38,704 nt of DNA, from NCBI GenBank assembly GCA_937934135.1, contig CALHAW010000038.1, positions 1 to 38,704 of the forward strand, read 5' to 3'. Position numbers and translations under genes: made by a program. Below, piece after piece: positions 33,837-38,704 of the stretch (positions are counted from its first letter, which is position 1; the number at the start of each line of letters is the position of its first letter). The notes under the pieces were generated by a model. That model saw only the letters and a program-made list of their open reading frames with translations. It was not told the DNA's origin and did no database searches. Source of the DNA: an uncultured Alphaproteobacteria bacterium (lineage in GTDB: Bacteria; Pseudomonadota; Alphaproteobacteria; Micavibrionales; Micavibrionaceae).

Positions 33837-36497
33837 ATGAACATAAAAACCCCTGAAGCCCGTACACCACTTTTGATTGCCTTATTTTTGCTGTGCATTA
33901 TCTTTGCCTTGAGCATTAATAAACAACGCATCAAAGAAGAAACCTTCACAGTAATTGACACAGTCATGACTTTAGATTGGGGTTTTTCTGGCTTAAAGGG
34001 CCTATTCGGAATCACTTCTTTTTTAGAATTCGGGGAAACGCCTACAGCTTTAGCTGTAGAGTTAGTGGCCCAATTGCCTGAGCGTGTTTTATTGCGCCTT
34101 CCAAATATCATTTACACAAAAATCACTAATTTTCAAGAACGCCCTAATATAGAACGCCTTGATATCGATATTAAATTTGAACACTATCAAACAATTCTCA
34201 AAGACCGTAAAGGCGCATTAAAAGACGACATTCTGACGCAGCCCCACGAAGTCCCCGCCAAAATTAGATATAAGGGTAAAACACATAAAGCTAAGTTACG
34301 CCTAAAGGGCGACCTCTATAACCACTGGCGATCCCCTACACGTATGAGCTTCCGTGTGTCACTAAAAGGTAATAAAACTATCAAAGGCTTTAAACGTTTT
34401 TCCCTGCATAAGCCCGCTGACCGACAATATCCTTACGACCAAATTTTTCAAAACCTTGTCGTTAAAAGCGGCAATATAGCCACAAAGCATGATTATGTTC
34501 AGATTTTTGTGAACGGCCAAAAATGGGGAATCATGAACATTGAAGAACACATGTCCAAAGAGCTATTAGAAAAGCAAGAGACCAAAAATTCTATCATTTT
34601 AAAACTTACAAATGAAAAAAATTGGTATTACCACAAAATAAAAGCACATCCCTATCAAGATTATCGCCTGTCTAATTTAGCATTTTCAACATCGGTGTAT
34701 CAAAGCAATAAATACCTAGCTGACCCCATACATCGTGCTCATTACAGCTACGTCGCTCATAAATTCGAGCGCGGCGAAGAAGATGATCTTCTGGATGTCG
34801 ATAGCTTTTCCAGCACTGCTCTAATCTCCATCATTTGGAATTCATTCCACAGTCTGGTCTCCAGTAATGCGCGTTATTATTTCAATCCCTACACCCTGAA
34901 GATAGAACCCGTCAGCGCTGATCAGAGCGTTTTTAAAGCCATCGAAAAAGAACAGTACTTATTCTCCGACCTCCATACTCTTGAAATGCCGTCTCTTTAC
35001 AAGAGAGCCCTATTTTCGGAAAAAGGGTTGACTCATTTCAGAAAAAACTTAAACACAGCCATACAAGCCGTAAAGCAAGCTCCGGAAATTTATGATTACC
35101 ATAGTAGCTTTTTCCCCAGTAACTATCCAATAGACATTGCGGTTCTTGCAAGTAACTTAGATGCGGTAAAGTCTCTAAAAACTCAAACTCCGCCAATGAG
35201 CATTAAAGCGGATCCCGTCGACCAAAAAGCAGAAAAAGACAGGCCCTCAATAACTCCACCAACACCAGAACAGGCTGCTGACCTTTTAGATCATATCCAT
35301 GTCCGTCACTATGATGATGGCCGGCTACACGTTTTTAATCTTCTAAACGTTCCTGTCCAACTCAAAGAAATTCTTTATGATAAAAAACCACTCGAGAGCG
35401 TGGAACCAGTAATTATCCCCCCGTACACAGAAAACAATGGCCTGCTCGTTATTCCCACAAATCAGATTGGTCTCCATGATAAAAAATTTACGCTAGTGAC
35501 ATCTTACGGCGGACATCAGCGTACAGCCCGTAATGAAGCCACTTTGGTAACAGCTGTATCAAACCCGTTAGCAGCAGCCTCAATCACCCAACCTGCTTTC
35601 GTTAAAAAAGATAAAAACACAACCTATGTTCCCGCTGGACAATGGAACGTGAAAACGCCCCTCGTCATTGATGGAAGCTTAACCCTTAAACCAGGAGCAA
35701 TATTAAGCTTTGCACCTGAGGCATATTTAATTGTAAAAGGTGCCTTAATCGCTAAAGGTACCGCTCAACTTCCTATAGTACTCAAGCCATCACAAAAGCA
35801 CTGGAAGGGTCTCTATGTCTTAGAAGCGCAAAAACCCTCCATCTTGAGCCATGTAACATTCACAAATACAAATGCTCTGCAAGACGGCCTTCTGACACTC
35901 ACAGGAGGCGTCACATTTTATAAATCTCCAGTAACTCTTGAACAGATTCAAATTATAGGCACACAAGCTGAGGATGCCCTTAATATTGTGAAGTCTGATT
36001 TTCTTATCAAAGATAGCTTTATTGCAAATACCCGTTCTGACGCTTTTGACAGCGATTTTTCAACAGGAAAAATTGTATCGACAATATTAGAAAACATTGG
36101 CGGTGATGCTCTCGATTTTTCAGGCGGTCAGGCCCATATCGAAAACGTCACCATTACAGACGTGCATGATAAATCCATCTCAGCAGGTGAACAAAGCAAC
36201 TTGACCGTAAAAAACAGTATCTTTAAGCGTGTCGGAGTAGGGATAGCCTCCAAAGATGGCAGCGTAGTCGCAGCCAGCAGCGTAACAGTACTAGATTATG
36301 CATTACATGCCGCAATGACCTACGTTAAAAAAGATATGTTCGGCCCCTCCGCTATGACAATTTCAGGCCTTACGCATAATGGTAGTACGCCGTTTTCACG
36401 GCAAAAGAAAACCGAACTATCGGTTGATGGAAAATGGATCCGTAGTAAAAAAATAGACGTCAAAGAGCTTTACAATAACGGAGTCATGCGTAAATGA
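33837..36497 (+). CDS. CotH-like protein with C-terminal parallel beta-helix
   Basis: An 886-residue exported or membrane-anchored protein. Residues 10-28 are an N-terminal membrane segment. The region about 140-430 resembles CotH (atypical protein kinase-fold) proteins: KLRLKGDLYNHW, SFRVSLKG, GFKRFSLHKPADRQ, the IFVNGQKWGIMNIEEHMSKELLE motif, and a degenerate late motif SADQS where CotH kinases have WD-x-D. A Pro-rich linker near 465-480 follows. From about 605 to 840 there are short beta-strand repeats (LTLKPGAILSF, GDALDFSGGQAHIENVTITD) typical of a right-handed beta-helix, often carbohydrate-binding or surface. Kinase activity cannot be assumed. It overlaps the VTC gene by four bases (ATGA). 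Confidence 0.8.
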   Translation: MNIKTPEARTPLLIALFLLCIIFALSINKQRIKEETFTVIDTVMTLDWGFSGLKGLFGITSFLEFGETPTALAVELVAQLPERVLLRLPNIIYTKITNFQERPNIERLDIDIKFEHYQTILKDRKGALKDDILTQPHEVPAKIRYKGKTHKAKLRLKGDLYNHWRSPTRMSFRVSLKGNKTIKGFKRFSLHKPADRQYPYDQIFQNLVVKSGNIATKHDYVQIFVNGQKWGIMNIEEHMSKELLEKQETKNSIILKLTNEKNWYYHKIKAHPYQDYRLSNLAFSTSVYQSNKYLADPIHRAHYSYVAHKFERGEEDDLLDVDSFSSTALISIIWNSFHSLVSSNARYYFNPYTLKIEPVSADQSVFKAIEKEQYLFSDLHTLEMPSLYKRALFSEKGLTHFRKNLNTAIQAVKQAPEIYDYHSSFFPSNYPIDIAVLASNLDAVKSLKTQTPPMSIKADPVDQKAEKDRPSITPPTPEQAADLLDHIHVRHYDDGRLHVFNLLNVPVQLKEILYDKKPLESVEPVIIPPYTENNGLLVIPTNQIGLHDKKFTLVTSYGGHQRTARNEATLVTAVSNPLAAASITQPAFVKKDKNTTYVPAGQWNVKTPLVIDGSLTLKPGAILSFAPEAYLIVKGALIAKGTAQLPIVLKPSQKHWKGLYVLEAQKPSILSHVTFTNTNALQDGLLTLTGGVTFYKSPVTLEQIQIIGTQAEDALNIVKSDFLIKDSFIANTRSDAFDSDFSTGKIVSTILENIGGDALDFSGGQAHIENVTITDVHDKSISAGEQSNLTVKNSIFKRVGVGIASKDGSVVAASSVTVLDYALHAAMTYVKKDMFGPSAMTISGLTHNGSTPFSRQKKTELSVDGKWIRSKKIDVKELYNNGVMRK

Positions 36498-37207
36498 TCG
36501 AAACAACCCCTAACAATGATGATCCTGACTTCAGATATGAAATTAAATTCGTCCTAGATCAAGCAGAACTCTCAAAAGCGCTCTCATGGCTCTACGGTTT
36601 CACCAGTGCATATGTAGCTCATCCTTCTCGTTCAGTAAACTCAGTGTATTTCGATGATCCTGCTTATTCCGCTGTGCGTGATAATTTAGCAGGTGTCTCA
36701 GATCGTCAAAAAATTCGCCTGCGCTGGTATCACAATGAAGAAAGAGAAAAAATTCATGGCGCACGCCTTGAAGTGAAGCACCGTACAGGACGATTGGGAC
36801 ATAAAGATAAATATCCCCTTTCAACGTTTGAGAAAGACCTACTGCAAACTGAGTATCGTGATTTATTTTTGTCTCTCCACCCCCATCTTGGCGGAGATGA
36901 TGTCTTCCCCCTTGAAAATCATTTATCTCCAGCGTTGCATGTTTCTTACCAACGTGAATATTATGAAGGACAAAACGGAATACGCGTCACGTTCGATCGG
37001 TCTATTAATTTTTATGCTCCCCTAGCACACTCCCGTCCTTTCAGTGACACTGCTGTTTCATACGCCTATACCATCATGGAAATTAAATTTGATCCTACAC
37101 AAAAAGATAACGTCTCAAAATCTTTACGCCGACTAAACTTAACGCCAAAACGTCACTCCAAATACTTAGTTGGGTTATCTGCTTTCGGGCAAGCTATCTA
37201 TTATTGA
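36494..37207 (+). CDS. VTC/TTM-type polyphosphate polymerase domain protein
   Basis: A 237-residue single-domain member of the VTC branch of the triphosphate tunnel metalloenzymes. Tunnel residues are visible in order: Glu16 and Lys18 (RYEIKF), YFD, KIRLRWY with two Arg, RLEVKHR, and a late IMEIKFD Glu, with a C-terminal basic KRHSKY. In yeast Vtc4 this domain makes polyphosphate from ATP; bacterial stand-alone members are annotated as polyphosphate polymerases but most are untested. Here it is translationally coupled to the CotH-like gene and preceded by DUF4956, suggesting that the three work together at the membrane. No polyP kinase or phosphatase is nearby. Confidence 0.88.
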   Translation: MIETTPNNDDPDFRYEIKFVLDQAELSKALSWLYGFTSAYVAHPSRSVNSVYFDDPAYSAVRDNLAGVSDRQKIRLRWYHNEEREKIHGARLEVKHRTGRLGHKDKYPLSTFEKDLLQTEYRDLFLSLHPHLGGDDVFPLENHLSPALHVSYQREYYEGQNGIRVTFDRSINFYAPLAHSRPFSDTAVSYAYTIMEIKFDPTQKDNVSKSLRRLNLTPKRHSKYLVGLSAFGQAIYY

Positions 37208-37481
37208 GTATTGCTGTTGATTTTTTTATACCATAGAGATTCTTTGCACTTATTGTATAAACGTCACCGCGCTTTTCTAAACCGTCTGGTTTTTTCACGT
37301 CTTCCATACTCCAATGTGTACCAAATGGAAGATTTCGTCTTTCTATACCAGTAAGTTATTTATTCTAAATAGAATGGTGGTGTAAGTAGTCATTTCCTAA
37401 CTATTCTCTACACAATTTACAAAACCCTTAGAAAATTAAGATGAGCCCGTTTTATCCAATATTATATTTTTCTTTTTTTTT
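37208..37481. other. AT-rich intergenic region at the right end of the island
   Basis: No convincing gene on either strand. It holds a small inverted repeat (ATTCTA, two bases, TAGAAT, at about 37361-37374) and a long T run near 37467-37481. It ends at the right copy of the direct repeat. No integrase fragment was seen. Confidence 0.5.
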
Positions 37482-37564
37482 ATAAGAAACACTTGATTTT
37501 ATAAGCAATTAACTATTATAAAGCATTGTCTTTAAGATCATTTCTATACGTCCCGTTCGTCTAG
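37482..37564. repeat. Right copy of tRNA-Glu promoter/5'-end direct repeat (att-like)
   Basis: Partner of 32631-32713; 72 of 83 positions match, no gaps. It runs through the tRNA promoter and into the first 15 bases of the intact tRNA. Most mismatches cluster in the promoter spacer, while the -35, -10 and tRNA bases are kept, which suggests selection on both copies or recent exchange. Confidence 0.85.
37493..37521 (+). promoter_or_regulatory. Promoter of tRNA-Glu
   Basis: TTGATT (37493-37498), 17-base spacer, TTATAA (37516-37521); shifted by one, TATAAA matches 5 of 6. It would start transcription about 20 bases before the tRNA. The same elements are intact in the left repeat. Confidence 0.6.
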
Positions 37565-37625
37565 GGGTCTAGGACACCGCCCTTTCACGGCGGCAACACG
37601 GGTTCAAATCCCGTACGGGACGCCA
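37550..37625 (+). tRNA. tRNA-Glu (anticodon TTC), CCA encoded
   Basis: Acceptor stem GTCCCGT (37550-37556) pairs with ACGGGAC (37615-37621). Anticodon stem CCGCC/GGCGG (37577-37581, 37589-37593) encloses loop CTTTCAC with anticodon TTC at 37584-37586. T arm ACGGG-TTCAAAT-CCCGT spans 37598-37614. Discriminator G is followed by encoded CCA (37623-37625). It is intact and carries its own promoter. Confidence 0.96.
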
Positions 37626-37695
37626 ATTATTTCAATGACTTAGCCTGTATTGCCAATAAATTTAGTGCTGTTTCTAGTGTGTATAGGCTATTAAT

Positions 37696-37862
37696 TTATA
37701 GAAGTTTTAATTGAAAGTAACCAGACTGCTCACTAACACTTGCATTCATAGCATCTCCTGCCATTCCCCAAAGTGATCCCATTGTAAGCGCACTGCTCCG
37801 TGGAGAAATTTCAAAAGTGTGGCTTGGCTCATTTCTTGGTTTTTCTTATCAGTGTTACTCAT
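37696..37862 (-). pseudogene. Small ORF (about 55 aa) broken by a one-base frameshift
   Basis: ATG 37862 (MSNTDKK) has AGGGG upstream. In its own frame the product stops after 38 residues (TGA 37746-37748). One base added to the five-A run near the seventh codon gives a continuous frame to TAA 37696-37698, reading KPRNEPSHTFEISPRSSALT and on to YFQLKLL, which looks like the natural protein. The family is not recognised. It may be a remnant next to the island, or a sequencing error in a homopolymer. Confidence 0.35.
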
Positions 37863-37990
37863 TTTACTTTTTCCCCTGTAATTTAGTCTTTTTACTCAAA
37901 AACAATATTTATTATTGCTGTGGGTATGATTTTTATAGACTTTAGGTTAAAAAATAGTTAATAATCTTAAAAAAACTAGGTGTAGGCATA

Positions 37991-38629
37991 ATGATTACAG
38001 TTCAACAACTCCGAATGGCACGCGCAGCCCTTAATATCTCACAGTCTGTAGTTGCAGAAGCAATTGGCCTAAATCCTATGGCTATAAGCGATATTGAGAA
38101 TGAAAAAACTAAGAATCCGAAAGCTTCAACATTATCTGCTCTTCAAGGATTTTATGAGAATTGCGGCTTAGAATTTACAGAGGCAGGTGGGGTTCGCCCC
38201 AATAATGCTGAAATTAAAATCTATAAAGGCGACGAAGGCTTTCGTAATTTTTATAATGATATTTATAGCACATCTAAAGATGGTAGCGGGGATATAGCTA
38301 TTCAAAATGGGTTGCCTGATTATTTAATTAAGCATTTAGGTTCTGATTACTACGATATGCATTCAAAAAGGATGGTTAAAATTAGCCCTAATGTTCGTGT
38401 CCTTATCAAAGAAGGTGATAAAAGTTTAATCGGCTCTAACTTTGCAACATATAAAACTGTTCCCGCTGAACACTTTAATGACCAAACAATTTATATTTAT
38501 GGTGACCAGACTGGCTTTATTACATTCGGTGATGAAGTCGAAGTTCTTGTTTTAGATAACCCTGAAATTACGCGTTCATTGCGTGTTTCTTTTGATGTGA
38601 TTTGGGAAAATGCAAAAGACATTCACTAA
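37991..38629 (+). CDS. XRE-type helix-turn-helix regulator with ligand-domain-like C-terminus
   Basis: A 212-residue protein. Residues 4-55 are an HTH_3/XRE DNA-binding domain (QLRMARAALNISQSVVAEAIGL, then ISDIENEK). The C-terminal ~150 residues are unlike a peptidase or cupin. The end, PAEHFNDQTIYIYGDQTGFITFGD followed by ITRSLRVSFDVIWENAK, resembles the C-terminal effector domain of TrmB-type sugar regulators, by eye. It lies 366 bases after the tRNA. It probably controls itself or the overlapping gene downstream. Start ATG with a weak AGG four bases away. Confidence 0.8.
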   Translation: MITVQQLRMARAALNISQSVVAEAIGLNPMAISDIENEKTKNPKASTLSALQGFYENCGLEFTEAGGVRPNNAEIKIYKGDEGFRNFYNDIYSTSKDGSGDIAIQNGLPDYLIKHLGSDYYDMHSKRMVKISPNVRVLIKEGDKSLIGSNFATYKTVPAEHFNDQTIYIYGDQTGFITFGDEVEVLVLDNPEITRSLRVSFDVIWENAKDIH

Positions 38630-38704
38630 TTATCATTTAGCCATATCCAAAGAACGATATGCAGACATAGATTATGATCTCGATGGTAGTGTTGAGGTCA
38701 TAGA
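38610..38704 (+). CDS. Start of a downstream gene (cut by window end)
   Basis: ATG 38610 lies inside the last codons of the XRE gene, in another frame, with GGGAAA just before it. The frame stays open for 31 codons (MQKTFTNYHLAISKERY, then acidic) to the window edge. Too short to assign; overlap suggests co-translation with the regulator. Confidence 0.4.
   Translation, partial: MQKTFTNYHLAISKERYADIDYDLDGSVEVI

Noticed and set aside
32714-37481. Prophage or integrative element with its own integrase
   Set aside because: No integrase, excisionase, relaxase or phage structural gene is readable between the repeats, so the element is described only as an island.

Overview
The window looks like a chromosomal segment of a moderately AT-rich alphaproteobacterium, roughly 40-45% GC by eye. 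The evidence is gene content: thrC followed by an M16 processing-type peptidase, alr next to dnaB, a fabD-fabG-acpP-fabF-mltG cluster, MlaE/MlaF, a long class A penicillin-binding protein, and a histone-H1-like Lys/Ala repeat protein. A Micavibrionales-type or related environmental lineage would fit, but that is inference; no rRNA or other taxonomic marker is present.

Layout. 1-0.4 kb: the tail of a Lys/Ala-rich DNA-binding protein and its terminator. 0.5-3.2 kb: thrC and the M16 peptidase, rightward. 3.1-10.3 kb: a leftward block running alr, mlaE, mlaF, an unrecognised 463-aa gene, PBP1A and a small gene. 10.4-12.3 kb: a small orphan gene and dnaB. 12.37-12.74 kb: a small gene broken by one base. 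12.9-18.6 kb: the fatty-acid synthesis cluster (fabD, a membrane protein, fabG, a HAD hydrolase, acpP, fabF, mltG), which makes acyl chains for phospholipid and lipid A and links them to cell-wall processing. 18.7-22.6 kb: an unusual secreted-protein cluster of two pseudopilin-like proteins, one carrying a thrombospondin-type-1-like repeat, flanking two near-identical exported EF-hand/RTX-type calcium-binding proteins. 22.7-25.9 kb: a leftward operon of mtnP, two small glycosyltransferase-type proteins (TIGR04283/TIGR04282 type) and hemH. 26-32.5 kb: a small RRM protein, an ABC-F ATPase, a small orphan, a flavoprotein, a YcfD-like cupin hydroxylase and recQ.

32.6-37.6 kb is a clear accessory island. 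An 83-bp imperfect direct repeat (72/83 identical) lies at both ends. It consists of the promoter and first 15 nt of a tRNA-Glu(TTC) gene, and the intact tRNA stands at the right end. Between the copies are a gene fragment and a three-gene operon: DUF4956 membrane protein, CotH-like protein fused to a parallel beta-helix, and VTC/TTM polyphosphate-polymerase-type protein. No integrase is visible. Right of the tRNA are a frameshifted small ORF, an XRE-type regulator and the start of another gene.

The strongest candidates for something undescribed are the pseudopilin/TSR/EF-hand cluster and the tRNA-Glu island with its DUF4956-CotH-VTC operon. All calls come from reading the sequence and from family knowledge; no search was run.
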